Assembly: GCA_950295325.1 (NCBI GenBank)
Contig: OX485806.1
Location: 51,703,169-51,767,168 of the forward strand
Direction of reading: 5' to 3'
DNA from: Polytrichum commune
Lineage: Eukaryota; Streptophyta; Polytrichopsida; Polytrichales; Polytrichaceae
Length of the DNA stretch: 64,000 nt
The translations under genes and the position numbers were made by a program. A model generated the notes under the pieces. That model ran no database searches. It saw only the letters and a program-made list of their open reading frames with translations, and was not told the DNA's origin. Shown piece after piece: positions 11,801-24,109 of this stretch (its first letter is position 1; each line of letters starts with the position of its first letter).

Positions 11801-11903
11801 TCTAGAAATTGTGGATAATGGAATTGTGGTCGCGGCCGCTGCGAATGTCACAAGAATAAGTTCCCTACGGCCGTCCCCGGCCGACCAACCTTATTGAATC
11901 TAA

Positions 11904-12414
11904 TGCCCCATCCCCACTTGACATTAGCAAATAACCAAAGATTTCACTAAAACCCAGGTAAAGCTCCCTCGGTTATAGCGGACACGTCCGGCCATCCCAA
12001 TGCACCTACAAGAACTTGCTCCGGAGATTTCCAAGTAGGTTTTAGTTAAGTAGCTTTCACACATGTTCATTGTTTTATCTACCAACCAATGAATGTTGGA
12101 TAGTTTTTGTCCCATCCCCAAATGCCTTAATACTTACCATCGGTTTTTGTTAATGGAGCTCTTCGTGCCCTCATAGCTAAGACTAAAAGCAACCAATCAC
12201 AAGAGCGGGAGGCAACACTTTTAGAGGTCCTACATTCTTGCCTCATGTCTAGGTATCGATGGGAGAGTCGGTAGTTTTAGCTTAAAACCTCTACTTTTAA
12301 GCCATGCCACATCATTTGCCAACTAGGCTCGGCACTAGATAATGTCGATGGTGTGAACGTTCATTTTTAAGAACCCACTTTTAGGCTTAGCTAATGTCAA
12401 GTGAGGAGGGGGCA
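11904..12414. mobile_element. PIF/Harbinger-like MITE, copy 1 (511 bp, intact ends)
   Basis: The termini are 25-bp inverted repeats beginning TGCCCC and containing CACTTGACATTAGC, with two mismatches, flanked by the 3-bp direct repeat TAA (11901-11903 and 12415-12417). That combination fits PIF/Harbinger-type MITEs. It lies inside the gypsy element and has no coding capacity. A second copy spans 30505-46995, split by later insertions; comparing the two defines the empty sites of those insertions. Confidence 0.8.
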
Positions 12415-12428
12415 TAAGCTTCCTCTGT

Positions 12429-12720
12429 CTAGTTGTCCAAGCTAAAAACAAGGAAATAGAGTGTTTGTTGACCAACTAAAATATCATAGTTGGTTACATC
12501 AATCACCGTACACCTAAGAAATAGAGGTGCAGGTGGATCTCTAGGTTTCACTTGGAAGCTAATCTGTAATGGCTCCCGAGTAAAACCAGTGGCTTGCTTC
12601 ACGTGGCCAATAAAGGTGACGATGGTAAATGGGCAAGGAGCCAAGTCGTCGGTCGTCAACCGTAATTCTTAAGCAAGTCTTGTGCTGATCATAACTGGTT
12701 GTGCCCTTAAATCCATCATT
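12429..12720 (-). pseudogene. Ty3/gypsy aspartic protease region, decayed
   Basis: The minus strand encodes VMMDLRAQPVMIS, resembling the active-site D-S/T-G block of retropepsins but with Arg in the Gly position. It is followed by TTDDLAPCPFTIVT, PLQISFQVKPRDPP and NYDILVGQQTLY, which resembles the flap and C-terminal strands (the I-L-G type motif) of gypsy proteases. Single stop codons interrupt it. Its place upstream of the methyltransferase-like domain and RT fits a gypsy pol. Confidence 0.65.
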
Positions 12721-12853
12721 ACACACTGGGATGCAACCCGAATAGCGTTGCCACCAACCTAACTGGCCACCAAAATGCCGATATCATTCATCATGCCGGG
12801 TTGAATGCCGCGGCACTTACGAATAAATCTAGTAACTACATTAAATAGATGAA

Positions 12854-14370
12854 CTACTCCCGTGGATTTTGGTGAGTCATAAGATGTGGTCGGCCCTTAT
12901 CATTTGAGGTGTGTGCGACAAAAGACGCAATGGCCTCCGTTGCAAGCCTCGCTCGCCATTTGGCCGCTTCCACGGAATCCTTGGCAGGGAAGTCTACGGT
13001 GGCTTGAGCCACAATTAGAGAAGACAAAAATGCCTTTCCTTCCAAAATCTTGTGTATTAGGTGTAAGACTATAGCCAGTTGGATGTCGGTAACAACCACT
13101 CCATTGTTGTGAACAAAGGTGTGTGCAACACCTTGAATGCCAACGTGTGTACTATGTCGGTCGCCGGATTCCAAGCTTTCATGTTTGATAATGATCGTCG
13201 TGCTAGACTAATATGATCCAAAAGATAATGATCGTCATGCCAGATTAATATGATCCAAGGGACCATTTCCCTGGGTTCACGAGCTCTCCACATACTTGTC
13301 TATGGTCAAACTTATGGCTCATAACACGGATTGAGCACGTGCCACAACTGTCAAAATTACTACTTCCATTGAAGCTCTGAACACATAATAATATGAATTG
13401 GAAGAACTAGCCTGAGCTATGAATGGAGTTGGCAATTCCAAGAATTGGTCAGATGACGTAAAATTCTTAAACCTCGCCTCCAAGGTAGTCGTGCTTGACC
13501 AATTTGATCCGTGGGGCCATTGCCCTGGGCTCGTAAACTCTTCACATACTCATCTGTGGCTAAATCATACTCGTTTCCATGGCAAATCTCGCCAACCTTA
13601 TATATATAGTATGAATTGTGTTATCATTTTCCCACCTAAAATCTTGAATCTATTGTTTTTTATCCGGGAATTGAATAAAATTCTTGTAGAAGATCAAAAT
13701 CTGGCGGAGCTGTAAAGAAACTAATGATGCTTGGATTGCCTAGGCATAACGAAAAAGTGAAACGACCCGACTAGACATACTTGCGTATACGGAAGCATGA
13801 ATTTTATTTTTAGGTTCACCAATGAAAGGTCCCTCCACATCCACCACAAAGACGTCATCTGTTTACTGCGTCTTATTCATAGGAGCGACCAATGATTTGG
13901 AAGTCGTGTCTTCATTTAATGCGGAAACCAACTCCACTCGAGTTTCCTAGTTTCGCTTCACCTAGCGCAGCTCCATCCAATGAGCATATCTCCACTGCTC
14001 ATAAGTTTGGAGCGATTCGTGTTCCAAATGTTTGGGAAAATCCTCGAATGTATACCAGTCATTAAAACTACTATTACATCGTTGTTTCCTTCTTATCGAC
14101 GTCTTAAACTGAATCTTTCTATCTTACAGAGAAATGTTCCCTATTTGACCGGAAAACAAGTTTTGGATTCTTCCTCGCGTCTCCTCCCCCATATCGTTAA
14201 AGGTTCCTACCCAAAGAACACGAGACCAAGTGGCAGTTTCCCATGCCAAAGTAGGTTTAAAACCCTTGTTGGATGCTATCACTGGTTCAAAATTTTAAAA
14301 GATCAAATGATCAACCTTTCGATATTTTTGGAAATGAGGAACGAAGATGTTGGCTTCGAGTCGTAATTAT
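12854..14370 (-). pseudogene. Gypsy gag-like region, decayed
   Basis: Minus-strand frames upstream of protease contain segments such as FPKHLEHESLQTYEQWRY (about 14030), VELVSALNEDTTSKSLV and DDVFVVDVEGPFIGEP (about 13900), and an open frame at 13174-12854. They are broken by stops and frame changes. Two related segments (about 13190-13330 and 13470-13570) look like an internal duplication. No zinc knuckle was recognised. The assignment as gag rests mainly on position. Confidence 0.45.
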
Positions 14371-14390
14371 AAACCCACAATGAGTCCGGT

Positions 14391-15480
14391 TATTGGAAGT
14401 ACAACCTACAATAATTGGATGTTAGGGTGTAAAAGACAAATGTGAAAAATATCCAATACTTACAACCATCACCAACCTTATGGCCCGATGATCATCAAAC
14501 CAACCTCAACATGAGGGAATACAAACACCTCCTACTTGGTGCATATATAAGGGTCTCGTTGATCATCACTCTGAGCTCACCCCCATGATAACCTGTTACA
14601 AATTAGTCCAATACAAAATGAGGCAATGCTTGAAAATTCCAGCAATACAACCCGTCACGAGGGAAGATACCAAAACAAAATACAAAATAATACAATTGTA
14701 GCACTAAATCATATTCTTCAAACAACACTTAAGCAAATATTAAAATTGACCATGCACAACTAGCACCCGCATGCAGTTGGTAGTCAAATGTGAGATATCC
14801 ATGTTGCCGTGGAAACATATTGCTCATAAACGCATCTCTCATCTTTCTACAACAACATAAAATCTCCTTCTCTATAAAAATCCCTGGAATTTGTATTGCT
14901 AAACACAATTTGACATTAATAATTATGTTATTAAATCGAATGGTTATTCTATGTTCTAAACAACTCTCAATGCCAATCCCTCGGCAATCTCATGCACATA
15001 TCCCTAAATGAATCCCAATGCCCGTCTATTTGCCACCCAAAGATTCAAGTATATGGATGCTTAAATGTATTCTTTTTATTTTTTTTAACCAAAAAAAAAA
15101 CACCACCTTGTGCCAAGTACATCTCCATACTTGATGTGAAGAAAAAAAAAAAACCAACCGTATGTTCATTGCAATCCCACGCCCTCCGCATGTTCTCGGA
15201 TGCTCCCGCGAACTCTCCCTGTGAGTATCAAATTGTCTTTGAGACCCTAACTTCCGTTCTTGATTAATTAAAATTTCTTTGGCAAATTCTTGTGAGAAAA
15301 TGCTTCTTTCATAAATCCAAAAATGGAACCTTGAATAAAATTTATTTGAATGAATTTTCATTTTATTCTATTTTTGTGTGACCAATTAAAAGACTGGACA
15401 ACATTAATAATAATAATAATAGCCAGTTCGGAGGGAGAAACATCTTGCGGTTGGTTACTGGCCCAACCTGGCCTGCAGCT
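14391..15480. other. AT-rich stretch, no recognised gene
   Basis: Moderately AT-rich sequence with poly-A runs near 15090 and 15145 and an AAT microsatellite near 15405. Open frames on both strands (for example 14790-15011) lack motifs. It could include unrecognised 5' parts of the gypsy element. Confidence 0.3.
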
Positions 15481-15489
15481 CCAGGAGTT

Positions 15490-15690
15490 GGGGGGGGTGG
15501 GGGGGGGCGGAACATGGGATACGCTGTTCGGGGGTCCTAGGGGCTGGGGACCTAGGGAATAGCCTAGGCTAGGGGGATGGGAACCTAGGTACAAGGCAGA
15601 AAAGGGGGGGGGGGGGGCGGATGAGAAGGGAAAAAAAGGAAAGAGGGGGGGGGGGGGGGGGGGGAAGGAAGAAGGAAAAGGGAGGGCCGG
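15490..15690. repeat. Long poly-G and polypurine tract
   Basis: Several uninterrupted G runs (15490-15508, about 15605-15618 and about 15645-15664) lie in a plus strand that is almost pure purine from about 15597 to 15697. The sequence can form G-quadruplex or triplex structures. The open frames seen here (proline and serine runs on the minus strand) are low-complexity artefacts. Confidence 0.85.
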
Positions 15691-15755
15691 GGGAGGGGCT
15701 ATCGGCCCTTGTAACCGGTCGCCGCGTGACACCAAATGGCCCTTGTAGCCAACTG

Positions 15756-17480
15756 TGAGCCCAAATGGGTGTGCCCACATTTGTGTTAGGACTAGAAGTC
15801 ATTAAAACTTAGGACCTGGATATTTCAAAAACATAAAAAGAGTGTTAATGGTTAGTGTTGATTGAAATTACATTAGCTTGATTTTTGGTTACAGTAAGGT
15901 TAAATGATTGGTGGAATTAGACTTTAGATTCGTGAGAATTAAGGGTCGCTCAAGGCAAGGCCCAAGAAAGGGTTTTAGAGTCGGGATTAGTATCCCTTCT
16001 GGCCATTTTAGGAGGGACAGGGTTTAGAGGATAAACCCCTGGATTCAAAGGCTAGGAGTGCTCGGGAGGGCAGGGAGCAGGGTCAGCACTACTGGTTCCT
16101 TTCTGAGCCGAGAAGGAGACGGAATGCAGCAGCAAGGAAGGCAAGGAGGCTGGCCGAAATCAGGCCAAGAGACAAGAACAATTGGGCAATGGCTCTCGGG
16201 ACTAGAGGCATAAGCTAGGAGGAATGCTCTTGGAGGAGGAGCGACGCCCACAGAGATACTTAAGCTCTGCAATTGGAAGGTAACTGGGCAGGAAGAGATA
16301 GAAATGTGAAACAGGGGATGAGCCCCTGAAGCTCACCAACCCTTGTGGGACTGTCACCCTCTAACATAGTGACATTGGCACATCGAAGGCCTTCGGATCG
16401 AACAGGACAAGTAGGGAACCCGAACACCGAAGGGAGGAGGAATTGAGTTGGCAGATTTGGCATTTTAGGGCGGGGATCACCGCCGCTGGCCAGCAGACTC
16501 CTAGGCGCTTGACCGCCAGCCAATGCTACGAATTTGAAGCTCTGAAGGCCAAGGCCATATGATAGAATTGGATGATCAGTGGAATTGCCAGGGAGAAGGC
16601 AAGCGGCAGTCCATGAGTTGCCAGCTGAGGCTCAAAGCCCCTAAGGTGGCGGCGAGGTGGTAGCATTCACATTCTGGTTGGGATTGTTGGATAGCGGTGG
16701 GAATCCAGTGTAGAAAGACGGATACTAATGCAAGATTCAATTGCGAATGCTTTCACGACTGGAGGGAAAAAAGGAATGTCGGGTGCCCAAATTCATGAAT
16801 GTCAAAATTTGAGACTGCAATCGCTGGGGGCTGTGTGTGGGGGTCGGTGATGATATGAAGAATCACAGGTTGGAATTCCCGACCATGTTCTGGGCATTAG
16901 CGAGGTTCCAGTGCGAGGCTAGCTGGGTATGCGGCTCCAGTGCTAAGCTGAAAGGGTGCTAGTTGCCTCTGATGAGTTCCTAGGGCAGTCCAGGAGCTCT
17001 TTGATGTACATTCAGTGGAAGCAGTCTGGAGGCGAAGGGCTGGGCTCGAAGTAGTTGGGTGCTCCAGCCGAGCAACCTGAATGGAAGGTTGGTGGTTCTC
17101 ATAGGATGGATGGAAGGGGTGTGAGCTGATTGGGATCTGAGGCAGGGTATTGAAGCCAAACCGAACTGTGACTCGGAGATGGCCGCAACCTAAGTTCAGA
17201 ATTGTGTTAGTGTGGTAGGGTTCAGTGTTTTGAGTGTAGTTGTTAAAGATCTAAGAATGATTATGCAAGGCCACTACCACAAGTAAAAGAGTATTCTTGA
17301 ATACTTGTAACCTAGGGTTGTTTTAATAAAAATGGGTGCTCAACATTCATGTGGCCAAGCATTGGGTACGCCCTCCAAGGGGTGAGTTAAGTTTAAGTAA
17401 TTACATGTTGGTCACATGTCTCCACCTGGACTACCACGCATAAGGGTGGGGGTTTGTGGCTGACACCAACAATAGCTTAA
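15756..17480 (+). repeat. Unclassified dispersed repeat, copy 1
   Basis: Starts TGTGAGCCCAAA and is similar over its first 350 bp to 58338-58700 (shared order of AAGTCATTA, AAAACATAAAAA, TTACATTAG and GGGTTTTAGAGT). It is richer in G+C than its surroundings, has no convincing coding capacity, and ends near GACACCAACA at 17462-17471. A TG start and CA end would suit an LTR or large non-coding retrotransposon derivative, but no target duplication was found. Confidence 0.5.
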
Positions 17481-17811
17481 GCTAACCAAGGGCTTCGCTT
17501 TTGCAATCGGTTTTTTTTTTTTGGGAATAAATTTGTATCTGAATTGGAATCAATAATGTTCATTTAAGCTTTTAAATGACCAAATGACAAGAAAATTTGT
17601 GGATAATTTAATAATTTATCATTATAAATCACATTGATGTGCCATTTACAAGCAAACATTCTTCTTCTTGTTGCTCCGCAAATCTGCGGTGTTCTTCGCT
17701 TCAACACTTTGCAATTCTGTCACTCCTTATCCTCACGTCCTTTTTTGTATGTTATATCTCAAGAATGAAGATGTAGAAAATAATAATGAAGGATTCTTAC
17801 CAAGTGAGAAG

Positions 17812-18143
17812 GAAAAAAATCGAACCCTAGTAAGAGATCTAATTTTCTCTTCAAATACAAACAATGAGTCATGTTATCTCTCACTCTACTACAGAAAAAT
17901 CCAAGAGTGTAAGTTAAGGGAGAAGAACTCAAGATTTATTACAAAAACATGTAATAAATCTTCACCTCACACAAACTCTCTTCACACACTTACTCACAAA
18001 GCTTGACTTGGCAAGAATGCCAAGCCAAGGGAAAGGCTCCTCAATCAGGAACATCTCTTCAACTTCTAAGATTCATCCATCCAAATCTAAATGAATGAAA
18101 TCCCACGGATAAGGTGTGGCCACCAACGCCGCATATCATGACA
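17812..18143 (-). repeat. LTR-like copy matching 7510-7843
   Basis: This 330-bp segment matches the LTR-like unit at 7510-7843 in the same orientation, sharing for example TTGACTTGGCAAGAATGCCA and AAGATTCATCCATCCAAAT. It is either a solo LTR fragment or the 5' LTR of the minus-strand gypsy element, separated from it by the repeat at 15.5-17.5 kb. The outer 104-bp block seen at the other copy is missing here. Confidence 0.5.
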
Positions 18144-19370
18144 TCCCTCACATAATAGCAATCTCCTTAATTTAATACTTGCAATTCTTTGGCTTTCCCA
18201 ATTGCAATATCTTTCAAGCATTCTTAAATTCATTTTAAGCTTTTTTTGTTTATATGTTGCAGTGTTTGCTTATTGTACTCATAATATATAATATGTATAT
18301 TGTGCAAAGATGCAATCTAAAATTGTTTAGGACGAAAGGTCTAAACCACTTAAGTTTAGGCCATATGGCCTAAACTACCCCATTGTCACCAATTCTAACT
18401 GCATGGCCTAAATCACTTCCATCAGTAATTTAAAATGCATGACCAAAAGCCTCTTGTAGTTTAACTTATGGATATGGGGGAAAAACCCATAAAAACACTC
18501 AAGGAAGACTTAGAAGATGATTATATGTCATCTAGGTGTCTAAGATAATTTAATGAGGACTAACACAAGTTTATTTCTAATTATTCAGGGTTTAGATGGT
18601 CAATGGGATAGATAATGGTGGTGTTCATGATTCCAAAACCTCTCAACAAAAGTACATGCATTTGTAGCCGCTGATCATTCTCACTCTAATCATCTAGGCA
18701 AAATGGTATGTTAGTGAGTTCGTTTTTATTAAACCTTTTGTAATGTGTAAACATTAGCACAAACATTGTCAATGGTCTTGCATATTGTATCTCATTTTTG
18801 TTTTTTTACCAATGCCATGGGCATTATGGAATGGTCAATTATCTCATGCTGATTAATTATTTATAATGTAACTTGAGATTTTTGTACAACGATATTCATT
18901 AATTAATAATTTTAATCTAAATTTGCTACCATGTTCTAGTTGTTTGTTGAATTATAGCCACAACATCCACATTTGTTTCACATGCCACATAATCCAATGT
19001 GTGAAGAGGGTCAAACAACCATGAACATGTTCATTATTTTATCCCTATTATTCTTAGGGACAATCTATTGTTTTTTCTTCTTTAGTCAATAATTCAACAC
19101 TTTGAGTGGTCAATTCATTTCGTACAATCTAGATTATTGACTTATGCACTTAGCCTTTATAATCCAGCTAAATAAGTTTTATCAACCAAAAATATTCAAT
19201 GTGAAATCATGTATATGTCAGAGGTCCTAACATTACCCTTCAAACACTTAGCCATTTCTAATTTCCAATACTTTATTTCCTCCTCATGCCATTGTCTTCT
19301 TAGATTGCCACGTTTAATTGATAGCCAACTTTCACCGTTGGTTAACCTTCTGGTTACCAATCCTACCAAC
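18144..19370. other. AT-rich intergenic DNA
   Basis: No gene, repeat or motif recognised; only short open frames. Confidence 0.35.
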
Positions 19371-19480
19371 TGTTGGAACCAAAATGCACACGTGTTTAGT
19401 TACAGAGGAATTATGTTAGAAAGATTTTATCTACTTTAGGGTTACCTATTTACTTTAGTCAATGTAGACAACCTAGAAGA
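19371..19480 (+). repeat. 5' LTR remnant of copia element A
   Basis: Begins TGTTGGAACC and shares GCACACGTGTTTAGTTA and CTATTTACTTTAG with the 3' copy at 22714. Much shorter than a full copia LTR, so probably deleted at its 3' end together with the primer binding site. Confidence 0.6.
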
Positions 19481-19530
19481 AGGTATAGAAAAAAACACAC
19501 AAAACCATATCATTTGTCAAAGGATCACCA

Positions 19531-21931
19531 TGGCTAGAGACAACGAACTTCTTGGGGGCAATCATTTTGACGGAGGTGCAAACTTTCAAGTGTTGGCATA
19601 TTGCATGAAGGGAATGCAACCTGAAATCAATGTTGGACTGATTGAAAGACTATGAACACCGTCTTCTTGAATGATGAAATCAAATTCTTAAAGGTCAGGT
19701 ATACAATATGGAAGAACCACCTCAAGAATCCAATCATGAACAAGATTCTTATAATGGTGAGCTAGCAGGTCAAGTAGTTGACGCTTTCCTAGTTGAACTC
19801 AACATGCTAGAGTCTCCCCAACAAACAAACTTGTGGTATCTTGATTCGGGAGCCATACATCACGTTTCTAGAGACCTGTCAGTGCTCACATCGATTCACC
19901 CAGCTAGTGGGGATTGTGTCCATTTTGCAGGTGGACATGTCGATATCCCAATCTCATTTGGAATAATAAAATCAATCTTGTTTGTTCTCTATATGCAAGG
20001 TATCAATTTATTTTGGTGGAATATAGGATCTATGTCCGACAAAAGAAAGACCTTTATATTCAAATCGGAAGGATGTTTCATAATCAATAATGGTACACTT
20101 AACATTGTGACATTTTCTCCGAGAGAAAATGAGAAATGTTTGTACAAGCTTGGGGCGGATTCGACAACCTTAGATCTAGAATTGAACTTACTTCATCACC
20201 AACGACCTTTTGGCACAAAAGACTTGGACATTTCCACACTTGAGGCATCTAGCAAATGATCAACTTTGAAGCAATCAACGGCATCCCCAACATCCATTTA
20301 AAAAAAAAAACATGTAGCAGATGTCAATTCGGCAAACACATTAAAACAAAGATGCCCAAGGATGCCACATTCCACGCCACAAAAATCCTTGACTTAGTTA
20401 CTCCAATGTTTGCGGACCTTTTAGAGTCAAATCCATAGGATGAACAAGATATTTCGTTATGTTTGTGGATGAATTCTCCAAAATACTATGGGTCTATTTC
20501 ATCTCCAATAAAAACCAAGTTTTAGATAGATTTCAATAGTTTGTACATACTATGGAGAACTCCACTAGGCATACCATTCAAACTCTTTATTTAGACAATG
20601 GTGGCAAATACATCTTTCAAGGTTTTTGTGATTTTTGCTCTTCGAAAGGTATCATCAGAGAATTTTCCCTGCCACACACACCACAATGCAATGGCGTGGC
20701 AAAACGCCGCAATCGCTCATTGCTAGACATTACACGATGTCTACTACTAGATAAAACTCTTTTAGACCACCTTTGGGGGGAAGTTGTCAAGGCTGCCAAC
20801 ATCATTCTTAATACATGGTCTACCAAGGGTAACCCCGACAAAACCCTGAATGAATTATTTGGTGTTTGATGACCCCACCAAATTCCAACCTCGCAAATCT
20901 CCAATGACCCCATCGAACTCCAATCTCGCAGGTCTTTGATGATCCCACCAAACTCCAACCTTGGAGATTAGACCGCATGCGCCGATTCCCATGACACCTC
21001 TAGGACTTTGTAGCTCACGTACAACTCATACAACCTAGCACTACTGTTTTTCTTCTCGACGATCAAGCCGACACCATCACATTCCATGAGGCTAGCAACA
21101 ATCCCTAGTGGCAAGCCGCCATGCAGAAAGAAATTGATTCCACTAAATTTCCACATGGTCTCTTGTGTGTCTTCCCATGGACAAAACGGCAATTACCTCT
21201 TGATGGCTATACAAGGTCAAACATAGTTTTAATGGTGGGCCTGATTGCTACAAAACTCGCCTCGTTGCCCATGGCTAAGAGCAAAAATTTGGGATCGATT
21301 TTACCAATATCTTTGCCCCGATGGTATGTTGAGAAACCATCCAAATTTAATTGCCATAGCTGTACATCTGAATTGGCAGATACACCAACTTGACGTGCTC
21401 ATCAACTTCCTCAATGGTGTCCTTAATAAAGATCTCTTCATGCAACAACCTCAAGGTTTTATCAAACCTAGTGAAAATCCTCTCGTTCACAAATTTTTTT
21501 ATGACTTACGACAAAACCCCCAGTCTTGGAGAGATGCAACTACACCTCATGTTGATGCAACCTTTTATAAAATGTTAGTTGGAAAACTTCTCATTTTCAT
21601 GGAAACTCGATTAGATCTCACCTATGTTATTAATGTTGTTAGCAGATTCATGCAAAACCCTCAAGAGACTCACTTGCAAGCTGCAAAACACATTCTCCAC
21701 TATCTACGTCGGTATCCAAACTTGGGAAAATCAAAACATTTTGAAATAGATTACCATTCCATTCGTCATAAATTAGAAAATAACACCATCAGAATAGAGT
21801 ATATTTCATCCCAAAAACAACCAATAGGTCTCTTGACAAAATCGCTAGGGAGAACAAAATTTAAAGAGTACAAGAGAAAACTCTACCTTTGTAATTCTAT
21901 CCCTCTTATCCCTGAAAAGTTTACAGAATGA
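19531..21931 (+). pseudogene. Ty1/copia gag-pol remnants, element A
   Basis: A gag start (MARDNELLGGNHFDGG) occurs at 19530. The frame 19708-20259 carries the protease motif WYLDSGAIHHVS. The integrase zinc segment CSRCQFGKH is at about 20315, and the integrase core has LYLDNGGKYIF and LPHTPQCNGVAKRRNRS (20552-20869). RT follows from about 21120 in shifted frames, with LDVLINFLNGVLNKDLFMQQ and then a jump to DATFYKMLVGKLLIF. The catalytic YVDD part is deleted. A second jump after YLRRYPNLG removes the RNase H catalytic part and leaves only its tail (IEYISSQKQPIGLLTKSLG). At least two internal deletions and several stops make it non-functional. Confidence 0.82.
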
Positions 21932-22713
21932 TGAGGATAGGAAGCTATCATTGAACCATCAAAAAACATAGTATCTATGTTATAGTAATTCTCCTTCCCT
22001 TTTCAAATTCCATCTTATTGATAGTAATTTAAGTAGTATTCAAGGTTTGGATACACTATTTCTCAGGCACAAACTATCGCTTGTCTGTATCGACGAAACT
22101 GTTTCATGTATCTATTGTTCCAACTATCGCACTTCTCTTTACTATTTGTAGAAGAACTCAAATGATAGTCATCCCTATCCTCCTCGAATTTTGCCACCCC
22201 TCTCCAACTGTATCTCTAAATATTCTAAATGTTCCAAAAAAAACAACTTGTATGACCTCAACTCACTCTCAACTTACTATCGTAGTGCAGGGCGATGCTC
22301 GTCATGTCTCGCAAGGTACTGGACAAGACCTAGAGTATCCATTCAAACCATATCCAAAGCGGCCAATTCCAGTGTGTTACCAACACAATACCTCCAAACA
22401 CGATTCACCCGCCAAAGTCTCCACAAGAATGAAATATTCACTCTCTGATGAAAACGAGGCCAAATTTGACTGATCACCAATTCATCACTTAGAAGGGGCA
22501 ACAACGTCATTCTTTCACGAATTGCGTGTCCCGAAAGTTCATTCAAAGGCCACTCAACCTCATCAAAGACATGACGCTCGATCATGTCTATCAACAATGT
22601 GATGATCTGTTTGAGCACTATTAGTAGAGTTCATATCAACAACAATAAAACCCTCAATTTTGAGTCCATTAGACCTCTTTTATCTCAAGCGTAATTAAGT
22701 GTGTAAGAAGGTA

Positions 22714-22826
22714 TGTTGGAACCATTATGCACATGTGTTTAGTTATAAAAGATTTAGATCAAAATGAGCTTATTTATTTTTGGCTTACTTATTTACTTTA
22801 GGATTATCTCAAAGGTTAGGAAGACT
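22714..22826 (+). repeat. 3' LTR remnant of copia element A
   Basis: Begins TGTTGGAACC after the purine-rich GTGTAAGAAGGTA and matches the 5' copy for about 110 bp with many differences. Its far end is abutted by a Harbinger-like terminus at 22829, which may have truncated it. Confidence 0.55.
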
Positions 22827-22828
22827 AA

Positions 22829-22852
22829 GGGCCGCTTTACACTAAAGTAGAG
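22829..22852 (+). repeat. Harbinger-like terminal repeat
   Basis: TAA followed by GGGCCGCTTTACACTA closely resembles the terminus of the Harbinger element whose right end is at 56491-56496 (reverse complement GGGCCGGTTTACACTA). It may be the left end of the element to which the transposase relic near 24.1-24.5 kb belongs. The partner end was not found. Confidence 0.45.
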
Positions 22853-24109
22853 AAATCCACCAGTCATATATTCTAGGAGAATTTTGAAATTTGATTGGCC
22901 AATGGTGGTTTGCACTACGGCCAAGAGTCTTTTGGTAAAGATCTTTATACATGAATGAAGAATGACATGATTGCCGACGTGGCGACATTTTTTTGAAGGG
23001 GAGTTCTCCGGAGGTCAAGTTTCTAGGGCAACTTCAAACCCTTGGATAAGAAATTGCAATTTGAATAAAATATTTAAAAAAAAATTGAATCATTAGATTA
23101 AAATCTTATCATATTCAAAACCTATTGAGGTGGTTGGTTCTTCCTCTTTCACTTCGACACTCTCTTGCTTGGTTGTAGAGGCAAGTTGGAGGTTTATGTG
23201 TGAAAAATTTGTATGTAGAATTTTTTTTAACTAGATGGTTGGTTACTCGCATCTTCCTTTTATTTGTAGCCAAGATGGGAACTACATAGGTAGTGAATTT
23301 TTTTTAACATCCAAGTCAATTCCCAACTAGTACCTTTTGATCTTACAAACCAAATTCTTCTTCAACTAGTAGAAACTTGATTTGAGTGTTTGAACCATGT
23401 GAAAACAACATAGGAAAATAAAGAGATAAAGGAAGTGTCATACAAAATGTAGAACCTTAAGCCAAACCCACAAACAAGAAGAGAGATGCAGTAGGAAAGA
23501 AGAAAGCCCTAGCAAAAAAAAAAAAAATGTGAAAAAAAAAATGTGCTTGGACAACTAAATTAAGCACTTGATCGCGCTTTGAGGGAAGATACAACTGGAG
23601 TTGAAGAATGTAAAAAACAAAGTATGTATTCAAGGTATGTGTTTAAAACATTCCATCTATTTAAGGAATTTTAAATTTTTGTTTTTTATTATATAGCAGA
23701 TGTTTTTAGCATGTACTACTCTAAATATTTCAAGGCCATTTTTTAAGATATAATTTTTTTTTTGAAATATTTTAACATACTTCGACACATCATAACTGTT
23801 CCATGTAATAATTTTTTGCTAGCATCAAATGATCTTGGATAGTTTTTTTTTTATCATACGTTTAATCTTTTCACGGTTTATTCTTGTTTCAACAAAAAAA
23901 ATTTAAAATTGTACAATGCTTAAATTACTTGTATCATTCCCTACAAGGTCATTGAATTCTACTTGCACATCTTGATTTTGTACCTTCCTCATTTCAGCTA
24001 TGCTTGCTTTTAGGATATAAAGTGTATCTACATTTCTTAGATTATCAAATGTTTCTAATGACATCTTTTTCATTTTTTTTCTTCTAATTTTTTTATTAAA
24101 TTTAAATCA
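22853..24109. other. AT-rich stretch, no recognised gene
   Basis: Poly-A/T rich with no supported frame. It may be internal non-coding DNA of the Harbinger relic that starts at 22829. Confidence 0.3.

Larger units (their letters stand above)
7402..14390 (-). mobile_element. Degenerate Ty3/gypsy retrotransposon with methyltransferase-like domain
   Basis: Reading the minus strand from high to low coordinates gives gag-like frames (14370-12854), protease (about 12720-12429), a C5-cytosine methyltransferase-like domain (about 11800-10955), RT (10711-9985), RNase H (9850-9150) and integrase (8840-8290), then a probable 3' LTR. RT before integrase is the Ty3/gypsy order. All domains carry stops or frameshifts. 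A MITE (11904-12414) sits between protease and methyltransferase. The 5' LTR is not certain; the LTR-like copy at 17812-18143 may be it, in which case the repeat at 15.5-17.5 kb inserted inside the element. Confidence 0.75.
19371..22826 (+). mobile_element. Degenerate Ty1/copia retrotransposon (element A)
   Basis: Direct repeats beginning TGTTGGAACC lie at 19371 and 22714 and stay recognisably similar for about 110 bp; these are truncated or diverged LTRs. Between them, in the plus strand, are gag remnants, protease, integrase and RT pieces in the Ty1/copia order (integrase before RT). The strong LTR divergence and many frameshifts mark it as old. The 5' LTR is followed within about 60 bp by the gag start, so the usual primer binding site is missing. 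Confidence 0.75.

Noticed and set aside
15358-15802. Proline- and serine-rich minus-strand frames
   Set aside because: They translate poly-G/polypurine tracts and have no domain.
16045-16523. Minus-strand frames in the repeat at 15756
   Set aside because: Not conserved with the second copy and without motifs.
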